Shown here: one piece after another, positions 16,322 through 23,748 of the stretch | How positions within the stretch are numbered: the first letter of the stretch is position 1 | Layout: the number at the start of each line of letters is the position of its first letter | Assembly (NCBI GenBank): GCA_900316365.1 | Contig: ONCO01000008.1 | Coordinates: forward strand, 1-55,188 | Direction: 5' to 3' | DNA from: an uncultured Erysipelotrichaceae bacterium | Lineage (GTDB): Bacteria; Bacillota_I; Bacilli_A; RFN20; CAG-826 | Length of the DNA stretch: 55,188 nt | Notes under the pieces: generated by a model | Seen by the model: the letters and a program-made list of their open reading frames with translations, nothing else | What the model was told of the DNA's origin: nothing | Database searches by the model: none | Made by a program: the position numbers and the translations under genes

Positions 16322-18097
16322 ATGGACACCAAAGCATTTAATGAAGCTCTTACTCAGCTTGCTGAGAGCAAAGGCATCTCCAAAGAGGCCGTCATTGACG
16401 CCTTACGCGAATCGCTCGAAAAAGCCTATATCAGATATCTCGGCGGCGGCGATGACGCGAAGGTCCTCGTCGAAGTCGACCCAAATACCGGCGCGATCAC
16501 CCTCGCCCAGATTAAAGCCGTCGTCGCGGAAGTCGAGGATGACTATCTCGAAATCTCCGTCGAAGACGCCAACGAAGGCAGAAAGAGAGCCAAATACAAA
16601 GTCGGCGACGAATATAGCATTCCATGCCCAATCGAGGATTTGACCAAGCTCACCGCGATGGCCGTTAAGAACATCCTCCGTCAGAAGATCGCCGAGGCCG
16701 AAAGAAGCGCCCTCTACGAAATCTATAAAGACCACATCGGCGAAATGATCACCGGCACCGTCGAGAAAGCCGACGATCGCTCCGTTTCCGTCAACATCGG
16801 CCGCACCACCGTCGAACTTGGCCGCCATGAGATGATCGGCGACGAATACTTCAAGGTCGGCGATACCATCAAGGTCTACATCCAGGAAGTCAAATCCGCG
16901 CATCCTGAAGAAGAGGCCAAGAATGGCAAAAAGCGTGGCCCACAGATTGAGGTCACCCGTTCCTCCGAAGGCTTCTTGAAGCGTTTATTCGAGGAAGAAA
17001 TCCACGAAATCTATGACGGCACCGTCGTCATCAAATCCATCGCCCGCGAAGCTGGCATCCGTAGCAAAGTCGCCGTCTATTCCAATAACGAAGACGTCGA
17101 TGCCACCGGCGCTTGCATCGGCCCAGGCGGTACCCGTATCCAGAAGATCGTCACCCAGCTTGGCAATGGCAAGGACAAGGAGAAGATCGATATCATCAAT
17201 TACTCCACCAACCCAGCGGTCTTCATCATCGAGGCCTTGCGTCCAGCGAGCGTCATCGGCGTCGCTTTGACCGATCCAGAGGCCACCCCAAGCCCGAAGG
17301 CTACCGCCATCATCAAAGACGGTCAGCTCTCCGTCGCCATCGGTAGAAGAGCCGCCAACGCGAGACTTGCTTCCCGCATCACCGGCTGGTCCATCGATAT
17401 CAAGGAAGAATCCCAGGCTGCCGAACTCGGCATCGAATACACCTCTAGCGAAGAATGGATCGCCGAAGCCGAAAAAGAACGCCGCGAGAAAGAGAAAGAA
17501 GCCTTCCTCGCCAAGGCCCGCAAAGCCGCCGAAGAAGCGGAAGTCGAGGCCAAGAAGGAAGAGGCTCCAGCCCCTGTGGCTCCAACCCCAGCCCCAGCGC
17601 CAGTCGCGCCAAAGGCTGCCGTGAACCCAGACGAATTCCCAGAAGAAGCCGCCAACCCAGCCGCCGCCGCCTTAGCCTTTGCCAAGGAAGAGGAAGAGAG
17701 AAAAGCCGCCGAGGCCGCTAAGAAAGCCGCTGCGGAAGAAGAAGCCAAGAAGGCTGCTCCAGTCGAACCGGCCGAACCAACCTTCGTCCATACCACGACC
17801 ACCTTAAGCGATCTCGAGAAAGAACTCGAATCCGCCAAGGAAAAGAAGAGCAAACCAGTCCTCAAGGGCCGTCGTCCACGCAAGATCACCGAAGAAGAGG
17901 TCAAGAATACTGCTGCCCCAGCTTCCGAAGAGAGCGTCACCCCAGCCATCAACGCTATGCCAATCTATAGCGAAGAAGAAATGGAGGCCATCGCCAAGGA
18001 AGAAGCCGAAGCCGCGGAAAACGCCGCTTACGACGATGACATCGATTACGAAGATTACGACCAGTACTACGACGATGACGACGGAGGCCGTCGCTAA
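16322..18097 (+). CDS. nusA: Transcription termination/antitermination factor NusA with long C-terminal tail
   Basis: Residues 1 to about 355 form the standard NusA core: RNA-polymerase-binding N-domain, S1 domain (GEMITGTVEKADDRSVSVNIG near 140) and two KH domains (CIGPGGTRIQKI; SVAIGRRAANARLASRITGW). The remaining 235 residues or so are unusual: Ala/Glu/Lys-rich and Pro/Ala-rich stretches, then KGRRPRKITEEE, a motif around MPIYSEEEMEAIAKEE and an acidic Asp/Tyr tail ending DDDGGRR. Total length 591 is well above the usual 350-500 for Bacillota. AAGGA precedes the ATG. The tail could contact the ribosome or other partners, as known for Mycoplasma pneumoniae NusA; this is inference. Confidence 0.95.
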   Translation: MDTKAFNEALTQLAESKGISKEAVIDALRESLEKAYIRYLGGGDDAKVLVEVDPNTGAITLAQIKAVVAEVEDDYLEISVEDANEGRKRAKYKVGDEYSIPCPIEDLTKLTAMAVKNILRQKIAEAERSALYEIYKDHIGEMITGTVEKADDRSVSVNIGRTTVELGRHEMIGDEYFKVGDTIKVYIQEVKSAHPEEEAKNGKKRGPQIEVTRSSEGFLKRLFEEEIHEIYDGTVVIKSIAREAGIRSKVAVYSNNEDVDATGACIGPGGTRIQKIVTQLGNGKDKEKIDIINYSTNPAVFIIEALRPASVIGVALTDPEATPSPKATAIIKDGQLSVAIGRRAANARLASRITGWSIDIKEESQAAELGIEYTSSEEWIAEAEKERREKEKEAFLAKARKAAEEAEVEAKKEEAPAPVAPTPAPAPVAPKAAVNPDEFPEEAANPAAAALAFAKEEEERKAAEAAKKAAAEEEAKKAAPVEPAEPTFVHTTTTLSDLEKELESAKEKKSKPVLKGRRPRKITEEEVKNTAAPASEESVTPAINAMPIYSEEEMEAIAKEEAEAAENAAYDDDIDYEDYDQYYDDDDGGRR

Positions 18098-18099
18098 TC

Positions 18100-18339
18100 G
18101 TGCAGAGGGTTAATACCCGCATGGATGCTCTCACGAGGAAAAGCTTTCCGAAGGAGAGTTGCTTCCGCTTCGTGAAGAAGGAGGGGAGACTTGTGCTTTC
18201 TCCTTCCGAAGGGCGAGGCATTTACATCCATAAGAGCCTTGAATCCATCGAACGTTTATCTAACCCGAAAATGGTGGAGAAACGTTTAGGGGTCAAGGTA
18301 GACACTAGCCTAATCGAAACGCTGAAGGAGGCCTTATGA
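18100..18339 (+). CDS. ylxR: YlxR (RnpM/DUF448) family protein
   Basis: This 79-residue small protein sits in the conserved slot between nusA and ylxQ. The core NTRMDALTRKSFPKES matches YlxR, followed by FRFVKKEGRLVLS and GRGIYIHKS. The usual CxxC-like Cys pair is absent. YlxR (RnpM) modulates RNase P in Bacillus. I chose GTG at 18100, 2 nt after nusA, because it keeps the conserved VNTR; ATG at 18121 is a possible shorter start. Its stop overlaps the next start. Confidence 0.75.
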   Translation: MQRVNTRMDALTRKSFPKESCFRFVKKEGRLVLSPSEGRGIYIHKSLESIERLSNPKMVEKRLGVKVDTSLIETLKEAL

Positions 18340-18668
18340 AGGATAAAACAAAAGGCTTCCTCGGCCTTCTTAGAAAAGGAGGGCGCCTCTATTTCGGTGA
18401 GACGCTCCTGTATAGCATCGACAAAGTAAAGCTCGTCATCCTCGCCCGCGATGCGGAGCCGGGGACCAAGAAAACCTACTTTAGCAAAACCGAATCACGC
18501 AACATCCCGCTGCTAGTTCTCTCCGACAAGAAGACTCTGGGCGAAGCCATTGGTTTCTCCAAGGTCTCAGCCATCGGAATCAGAGACGCCAAAGCAGCTA
18601 AGAAAATCATCGAATTAGAGAAAGGAGACCCAGATGAAGAAACCAACTTACTTCTCGAAGAAAAATAA
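18336..18668 (+). CDS. ylxQ: L7Ae-family RNA-binding protein YlxQ
   Basis: The 110-residue protein has an L7Ae/L30e-type K-turn RNA-binding fold. It starts KGFLGLLRKGGRLYFGE and continues with KVKLVILARDAEPGTKKTY, IPLLVLSDKKTLGEAIG and VSAIGIRDAKAAKKI. It overlaps ylxR by ATGA and infB by 35 bp, an unusually long but clearly supported overlap. Confidence 0.88.
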   Translation: MKDKTKGFLGLLRKGGRLYFGETLLYSIDKVKLVILARDAEPGTKKTYFSKTESRNIPLLVLSDKKTLGEAIGFSKVSAIGIRDAKAAKKIIELEKGDPDEETNLLLEEK

Positions 18669-20505
18669 TGCGAACCGCGATAAGGGCAACACCCAGAACC
18701 GCGTTTCCAATTTCTCCGACCGTCCACGCGGCAAGAAGCAGGACTACGCCAAAGTCAACGGAGGCGTGTTCGTCTATTCGAAGCCGATCTCCGTCGGCGA
18801 GCTCTCCAAAGCCATCAACGTTCCGACCCCAGCCATCATCAAATTCCTCTTTATGCAGGGGAAGGCCGTCACGATCAACCAGATCCTTGACGACGAGATG
18901 ATCGGCACCGTCTGCTTGGAATTCGGTTACGACTTCAAGAAAGAGGAAATCGTCGACGCGACTCACTTCGAGAACCTCGAAATCGAGGATGATCCGAAGG
19001 ACCTCGTCGAACGTCCAGCCGTCGTCACAGTCATGGGACACGTCGACCACGGCAAGACGACCCTTATTGACGCGATCAGATCCTCGCATATCGTCGACAC
19101 CGAAGCCGGAGGTATCTCCCAGGCCATCGGTGCTTATCAGAAAGAAATCCACGGCAAGAAGATCACCTTCATCGACACCCCAGGGCACGCTGCCTTCGCG
19201 GAAATGCGCGCTCGCGGTGCTTCCGTCACCGACATCGTCATTCTCATCGTCGCGGCGGATGACGGCGTCATGCCGCAGACCATCGAGGCTATCGGCCATG
19301 CGAAAGCTGCCGGCGTCCCGATGATCGTCGCCATCAACAAGATGGATAAACCAGGCGCGAACCCACGCCGTGTTAAGGAAGAACTCCTCCAGCACGAAGT
19401 CGTTCTCGAAGAATATGGCGGTGACGTCATGAGCGTCGAGATCAGCGCCAAAAAGAAAGAGGGCATCGACGATTTGCTCGATATGGTCCTCTTGAAAGCC
19501 GAAATGCTCGAGCTCAAGGCCAACCCGAACCGTTTCGCGATGGGTACCGTCCTTGAGGCCAATCTTGATAAGGGTGAGGGTCCGAAGGCGACCTTACTCG
19601 TCCAGAATGGCACCTTGCAGTCCACCGACTATGTCGTCGTTGGCGAGATCTATGGCAAAATCCGCCGTATGTCCAACGAATTCAGACAGGTCTTAAAAGT
19701 CGCTACCCCATCGACCCCGGTCTCCGTTATCGGTCTCTCGGGCGTTCCAAATGCCGGCGACCGCTTTATGGCCTTCCCAACTGAGAAAGAAGCCAGGGAA
19801 ATCGCCGAGAAGCGCGCTCTTGAGAAGAAGGCGCAGACTCAGGCTGGTTCCGCGGCTATGTCCTTAAATGACCTCAACAACTTAATCAATGCCGGTAAGA
19901 TCACCGACATCAACTGCGTTGTTAAGGCCGACACCGATGGTTCCGCCCAGGCCCTTAAGGCCTCCTTGGAGAAACTTAGCAATGACAAAGTCAGAGTTAA
20001 GGTCCTTCTCGCTCAGGCTGGCGCCATCAGCGAATCCGATATCCTTTTAGCAAGTGCTTCGCACGCCATCATCTTCGGCTTCAATGTCCGTCCAGACGCC
20101 CGCGTCAGAGCGAAAGCGGAAGAAGAGCATGTCGAACTTCGTTTGCACCGTATCATCTATGAGCTCCTCGATGAAATGGAGGACGCCATGAAGGGTATGG
20201 TCAAAGCCGAACTCGTTGAGAAAGTCACCGGTCAGGCGGAAGTCAGACACCTTTATAAGGTCAGCAAAGTCGGTACCATCGCCGGTTCCTATGTCACTTC
20301 CGGCGTCATCAAGTCCGGTTCTAAAGTCCGCGTCTTGCGCGATGGCGTCATCGTTTACGAAGGCGCGCTTGCTTCCCTTAAGCGTTTCAAAGACGACGCG
20401 AAGGAAGTCAAGGAAGGCTATGAATGCGGCTTTACGATTGAGAACTTCAACGACATCAAGGAGGGCGACATCGTAGAAGGCTACGAGATGGTCGAGAAAG
20501 AATAA
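18634..20505 (+). CDS. infB: Translation initiation factor IF-2
   Basis: The 623-residue GTPase delivers initiator tRNA to the 30S subunit. The N-terminal extension is short (GTPase begins near residue 125) and contains one IF2_N domain ([18 protein letters not shown]). GTPase motifs are GHVDHGKTT (135-143), DTPGHAAF near 181 and NKMDK near 235; domains II, III and IV follow. The start at 18634 is preceded by AAAGGAG and lies within ylxQ. The length resembles the compact forms of Erysipelotrichia and mollicutes. Confidence 0.96.
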   Translation: MKKPTYFSKKNNANRDKGNTQNRVSNFSDRPRGKKQDYAKVNGGVFVYSKPISVGELSKAINVPTPAIIKFLFMQGKAVTINQILDDEMIGTVCLEFGYDFKKEEIVDATHFENLEIEDDPKDLVERPAVVTVMGHVDHGKTTLIDAIRSSHIVDTEAGGISQAIGAYQKEIHGKKITFIDTPGHAAFAEMRARGASVTDIVILIVAADDGVMPQTIEAIGHAKAAGVPMIVAINKMDKPGANPRRVKEELLQHEVVLEEYGGDVMSVEISAKKKEGIDDLLDMVLLKAEMLELKANPNRFAMGTVLEANLDKGEGPKATLLVQNGTLQSTDYVVVGEIYGKIRRMSNEFRQVLKVATPSTPVSVIGLSGVPNAGDRFMAFPTEKEAREIAEKRALEKKAQTQAGSAAMSLNDLNNLINAGKITDINCVVKADTDGSAQALKASLEKLSNDKVRVKVLLAQAGAISESDILLASASHAIIFGFNVRPDARVRAKAEEEHVELRLHRIIYELLDEMEDAMKGMVKAELVEKVTGQAEVRHLYKVSKVGTIAGSYVTSGVIKSGSKVRVLRDGVIVYEGALASLKRFKDDAKEVKEGYECGFTIENFNDIKEGDIVEGYEMVEKE

Positions 20506-20876
20506 TGGCCAACCGTCCTGGTAGAGTTAAAGCGTTGATCGCGAGAAACGTCGCCGAAATCTGCCAAATGGAGCTGAAGAATCCGCATATCGGACTCGTC
20601 AGCGTCAATGAGGTCAAAGTCAGCGACGACTATTCCTATTGCAAGGTCTTCGTTACCTTCTTGGGGGCCAAATATCCTCATCAGGCTTTAGAGGAACTTA
20701 AAAAGACCGAGGGCTTCGTCAGAAGCTCCTTGGCCAAGAAGATGGACCTCTATAAAGTCCCACGCATCGTCTTCGTCTATGACGAATCCTATGATCGCGC
20801 GGCCCGCATCGAAGAGGCTTTGGCCTTAGAGGCGGAAGAGCTTGAATCCTTGAAGAAGGATAATGGCGAGGACTAA
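20505..20876 (+). CDS. rbfA: Ribosome-binding factor A
   Basis: The 123-residue KH-like protein binds the 30S subunit during 16S maturation. It includes ELKNPHIGLVSVNEVKVSDD, SYCKVFVTFLG and RIVFVYDESYDRAARIEEAL. The ATG overlaps the infB stop (TAATG). Its stop overlaps the stop of the convergent minus-strand gene by four bases. Confidence 0.92.
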   Translation: MANRPGRVKALIARNVAEICQMELKNPHIGLVSVNEVKVSDDYSYCKVFVTFLGAKYPHQALEELKKTEGFVRSSLAKKMDLYKVPRIVFVYDESYDRAARIEEALALEAEELESLKKDNGED

Positions 20877-21946
20877 CGCTTAATCTTAGTAATGAAGAGA
20901 CCTGATTCGTCAGGTCTTTTTATTTTGAAGAAGGAGAAATCAAGATAGGAGGAGATGATGATCGGGTTGGCTAAGGATGATAAGTAGTGGGCCAAAAGAG
21001 TTTCGATCTTCTCGTTTTTCTCTGGGGCGTAGAAAGAGAAGATATTAACTTCGTGGGCGGTCTTCCTTTCAATCGAAACCTGGCCGATAGGGGAATGATT
21101 CTGATATATCAGGTAGTATTCGCGATTTTGAGAAAAATGAGGGATGATGGCCTCTTTCTCGAATTGAAGGTAAGTCGCGATATCGCTTGGGGTGACGACT
21201 TTATGAAGGGTGTATGGAAGATATTCTTCATCACCCAATTCTTCGTCTTTTAGGAAGGTATCGAATAAGGCGATGCGTTTCTTAAAGGAGGCATCTTCGA
21301 TTGGAGAAGAGGCGATTTCTTCTTTGGCCTTCTTATACCTTTCGCCTTTGGAAATAACCTCGCGCACGCACGCGGGAACATCTTTTTTAATAGAGGCGTC
21401 TTCGATGATGTCTTTGCTAACGAATAGGAATGGCCTGATAAGGGTGAGCCTTCTTTTGCTATCTTTCTCTTTGATCGGGAGCAAAGGCAGATTCACGTCT
21501 TCTTTGAAGGATAGGTGATAAGCGATCCTAAGGTCTTCTAAGTCATTGCCTAGGACGATTTTGTTATAGCCAAATTCGTGGGCGTATTCGAAGAGAGCGC
21601 CTTTGATGAAACGGGAATAGATTGGGTAGGAGAAGACGCCTTTTTTCTTATAGAGCTGATTCTCGAACGCCAAGGATTTATCAACTATTTCTAGCTTATA
21701 GCCTAGTTTAGAGACATAGTCAGATACCTCTTTGATTCTATCTTTATCTAAGCCGGTATCGATAAGGATTGGGGTGACCTTAAAAATCTTCTTTTGGAAA
21801 GAGGAATAAGAAGAGAGGATCGAAAGGAAAAGCAAAGAGGCCTTATTTAGGGAAATACCCAGGAGAAGTCTGTCTCCTGAATCCAATAGGCCATAACGGA
21901 AATCGTCGTTTCTTAATTCACCGAGTAGTTTTCTTATGCTTTCCAT
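20873..21946 (-). CDS. TtcA-like protein with degenerate PP-loop and extra C-terminal domain
   Basis: The 357-residue product aligns by eye with TtcA-family tRNA thiolases. The PP-loop position reads GISLNKAS (residues 30-37) instead of a GxSGGKDS motif. ILIDTGLDKDRIKEVSDYV matches the strand-helix that follows. YSRFIKGALFEYAHEFG (110-126) matches the family segment that normally carries iron-sulphur Cys residues, here absent, and VLGNDLEDLR replaces GHHRDD. The enzyme is therefore probably not an ATP-dependent thiolase. Residues about 240-357 form an additional domain of unknown or possibly GNAT-like type. The start MESIRK at 21946 has no Shine-Dalgarno but TATAAT 7 nt upstream. The gene interrupts the usual rbfA-truB order. 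Confidence 0.6.
   Translation of the reverse strand: MESIRKLLGELRNDDFRYGLLDSGDRLLLGISLNKASLLFLSILSSYSSFQKKIFKVTPILIDTGLDKDRIKEVSDYVSKLGYKLEIVDKSLAFENQLYKKKGVFSYPIYSRFIKGALFEYAHEFGYNKIVLGNDLEDLRIAYHLSFKEDVNLPLLPIKEKDSKRRLTLIRPFLFVSKDIIEDASIKKDVPACVREVISKGERYKKAKEEIASSPIEDASFKKRIALFDTFLKDEELGDEEYLPYTLHKVVTPSDIATYLQFEKEAIIPHFSQNREYYLIYQNHSPIGQVSIERKTAHEVNIFSFYAPEKNEKIETLLAHYLSSLANPIIISSYLDFSFFKIKRPDESGLFITKIKR
20898..20926 (+). terminator. Terminator of the rimP-rbfA operon, inside the opposing gene
   Basis: AGACCTGA and TCAGGTCT flank TTCG and are followed by TTTTATTTT. The hairpin lies within the last codons of the convergent minus-strand gene. No T-run exists on the minus strand, so it should stop only plus-strand transcription. 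Confidence 0.88.
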
Positions 21947-21948
21947 AT

Positions 21949-21968
21949 GGGAAATTATATAATTTCCC
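21949..21968. promoter_or_regulatory. Perfect 20-bp palindrome forming a bidirectional -10 region
   Basis: GGGAAATTATATAATTTCCC is fully self-complementary. It holds TATAAT on the plus strand (21958-21963) and TATAAT on the minus strand (21954-21959). Each box ends exactly 7 nt before an ATG: truB at 21971 (+) and the TtcA-like gene at 21946 (-). Neither gene has a Shine-Dalgarno. Neither strand shows a clear -35 or TG extension. Confidence 0.7.
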
Positions 21969-21970
21969 CG

Positions 21971-22819
21971 ATGAAAGACGGGATACTTTTTATTGATAAA
22001 GAAGCGGGAATGACTTCTCGCCAGGTGGATAATGCCATTCAGCATCTTTTCCACACGAGGAAAGTGGGGCATTTAGGCACCCTTGATCCTTTCGCGACGG
22101 GACTACTCATCCTCTCAATCGGTAAAGGCGGCAAATTCCTCCCGTTCTTAGACGATGGCAATAAGTGCTATTTAGCCTCCTTAAGGCTAGGCGCCTCTTC
22201 CTCAACGGGCGATCCTGATGGGGAGATTAAAGATGGTGTGGGGGTCCCATCTTTAGACGCGAATAAAGTCAAAGAGGCCTTGGATTCTTTCCTTGGGAAA
22301 TCTAGCCAACTCCCTCCGATGACTTCGGCGATCAAGATTGACGGCAAAGCTTTATATAAGTACGCCCATAAAGGCGAGGAAATCGAAAGAAAACCACGCG
22401 AAATCGAGGTTTTCCAAATTGGCTTAATCAGATTTGAGAATAATGTCATCGACTTCGTCGTCCAGGTTTCTAAAGGCACATACATCAGGACCTTGGGCGA
22501 AGATATCGCGAAGAAATTAGGCACGGAAGGCTATCTCTTATCTTTGCGTCGATTAAGCGTTGGACGCTTGGACTTAAGGTTCGCCAAGCCTTTAAGCGAA
22601 ATTAACGAAGACGATATTCTTGACCCAACACCGTTCTGCTATACTTTGCCGCACGTCGAAGTGACCGAAGAAGAAGCCGTCAAGGTCAAAAACGGCGTGA
22701 AGCTCGACTTAGAGAAAGATTATGGCGAGAAGGCCATGTTGACCCGTGGAGGCGTCGCCCTCGCGGTGTATGAACGGAATAACGGAACGATTTATACTTC
22801 TTGTAGAGGACTCTTTTGA
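21971..22819 (+). CDS. truB: tRNA pseudouridine-55 synthase
   Basis: The 282-residue product converts U55 of tRNAs to pseudouridine. The N-terminus is KDGILFIDKEAGMTSRQVDN; the catalytic Asp is in GHLGTLDPFATGLL near residue 39; YIRTLGEDIAKKLG near 175 is also typical. The C-terminus is longer than the minimal core, in keeping with a PUA-like end. ATG at 21971 is chosen because protein similarity starts there; ATG at 21947 is in frame but sits within the promoter palindrome. Likely a leaderless mRNA. It overlaps ribF by one base. Confidence 0.93.
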   Translation: MKDGILFIDKEAGMTSRQVDNAIQHLFHTRKVGHLGTLDPFATGLLILSIGKGGKFLPFLDDGNKCYLASLRLGASSSTGDPDGEIKDGVGVPSLDANKVKEALDSFLGKSSQLPPMTSAIKIDGKALYKYAHKGEEIERKPREIEVFQIGLIRFENNVIDFVVQVSKGTYIRTLGEDIAKKLGTEGYLLSLRRLSVGRLDLRFAKPLSEINEDDILDPTPFCYTLPHVEVTEEEAVKVKNGVKLDLEKDYGEKAMLTRGGVALAVYERNNGTIYTSCRGLF

Positions 22820-23703
22820 TGCGATTAATCCATTTTGATAAAAACAGCAATCTCTTAAAAGGCGCAGCCCTCCTTTTAGGCGATTTCGATGGAGTCCATC
22901 TCGGCCATCAAGAACTCGTCAAAGCCGCTTTATCCTATAAGGATATTCCTCACGCTGCTCTATTATTCGATCAGGATCCATCATTCTTTTTGGATAATGG
23001 CAAAAGCAAACGCATCTTGACCACTTTGGAAGATAAGATCGCCCTCTTTGAGTCCTTAGGCTTAGATACGGCCTATATCATCCACGTCGACTCCTCATTC
23101 TTCTCTTTGACCCCAGAAGAGTTCATCGATGCCTACCTTAGGCCAATCGAACCATATGTTCTTATCTCCGGGAGCGATTATCGTTTCGGCAAGAAAGCGG
23201 CAGGGGATGTCACCCTTCTTGCTAAGTCTTTCCGCCTCAAGACGGTTGATCTTCTTTATCGTGAGGAGAAGAAAATCGCCTCTCGCGACATCAAGAAGAT
23301 GATTTCTGATGGGTTGGTGGAAGTGGCCCAAGAAGAACTTGGCCGCCCATATTGCCTTAAAGGCGTGGTCCACGAAGGCTTCCATAACGGCAGAACCATC
23401 GGTTTCCCAACCCTTAACCTCCATCTTGAAGAGCCATATATCCTCCCAAAAGGAGGCGTCTATCTCACCGAGACCGAGGTTAATGGAAAAAGATATAAAT
23501 CCATTACCAACATCGGCACGAACCCAACAGTAGGCTTACTCCATCACGAAAGGGTGGAAAGCTATCTCAAAGGCTTCGAAGGGAATGCCTATGAGGAGCG
23601 TATCTCTGTCTATTTCCTAAAGCGAATCAGGGACGAGGAGAAATTCTCATCTTTAGATGAGCTTAGGGCGCAGCTAGAGAAAGACAAAGCCTTGTTGGAT
23701 TAA
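22819..23703 (+). CDS. ribF: Riboflavin kinase/FAD synthetase
   Basis: The 294-residue bifunctional enzyme makes FMN then FAD from riboflavin. The N-terminal adenylyltransferase domain has LGDFDGVHLGHQELV (HxGH). The C-terminal kinase domain has GFHNGRTIGFPTLNL, GGVYLTETEVNGKRY and NIGTNPTVG. ATG at 22819 shares a base with the truB stop (TGATG) and has AGAGGA 8 nt upstream. Confidence 0.93.
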   Translation: MRLIHFDKNSNLLKGAALLLGDFDGVHLGHQELVKAALSYKDIPHAALLFDQDPSFFLDNGKSKRILTTLEDKIALFESLGLDTAYIIHVDSSFFSLTPEEFIDAYLRPIEPYVLISGSDYRFGKKAAGDVTLLAKSFRLKTVDLLYREEKKIASRDIKKMISDGLVEVAQEELGRPYCLKGVVHEGFHNGRTIGFPTLNLHLEEPYILPKGGVYLTETEVNGKRYKSITNIGTNPTVGLLHHERVESYLKGFEGNAYEERISVYFLKRIRDEEKFSSLDELRAQLEKDKALLD

Positions 23704-23712
23704 GATAAAAGA

Positions 23713-23745
23713 AAATCGCCTAGATTCGATTCCAGGCGATTTTTT
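23713..23745. terminator. Bidirectional terminator between ribF and typA
   Basis: AAATCGCCT and AGGCGATTT flank a 12-nt loop. A T-run follows on the plus strand (TTTTTG) and a T-rich stretch follows on the minus strand, so it can end both convergent units. Confidence 0.88.
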
Positions 23746-23748
23746 GTT

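Noticed and set aside
17323..19395. Long antisense frames of 200-260 codons opposite nusA and infB (and at 27766-28407 opposite pnp)
   Set aside because: They are by-products of strong C-ending codon preference in the real genes; they show low-complexity translation and no start signals.
20873..22072. Longer TtcA-like protein starting inside truB
   Set aside because: The extra 42 residues are antisense to truB and cross the bidirectional promoter; start at 21946 is preferred.
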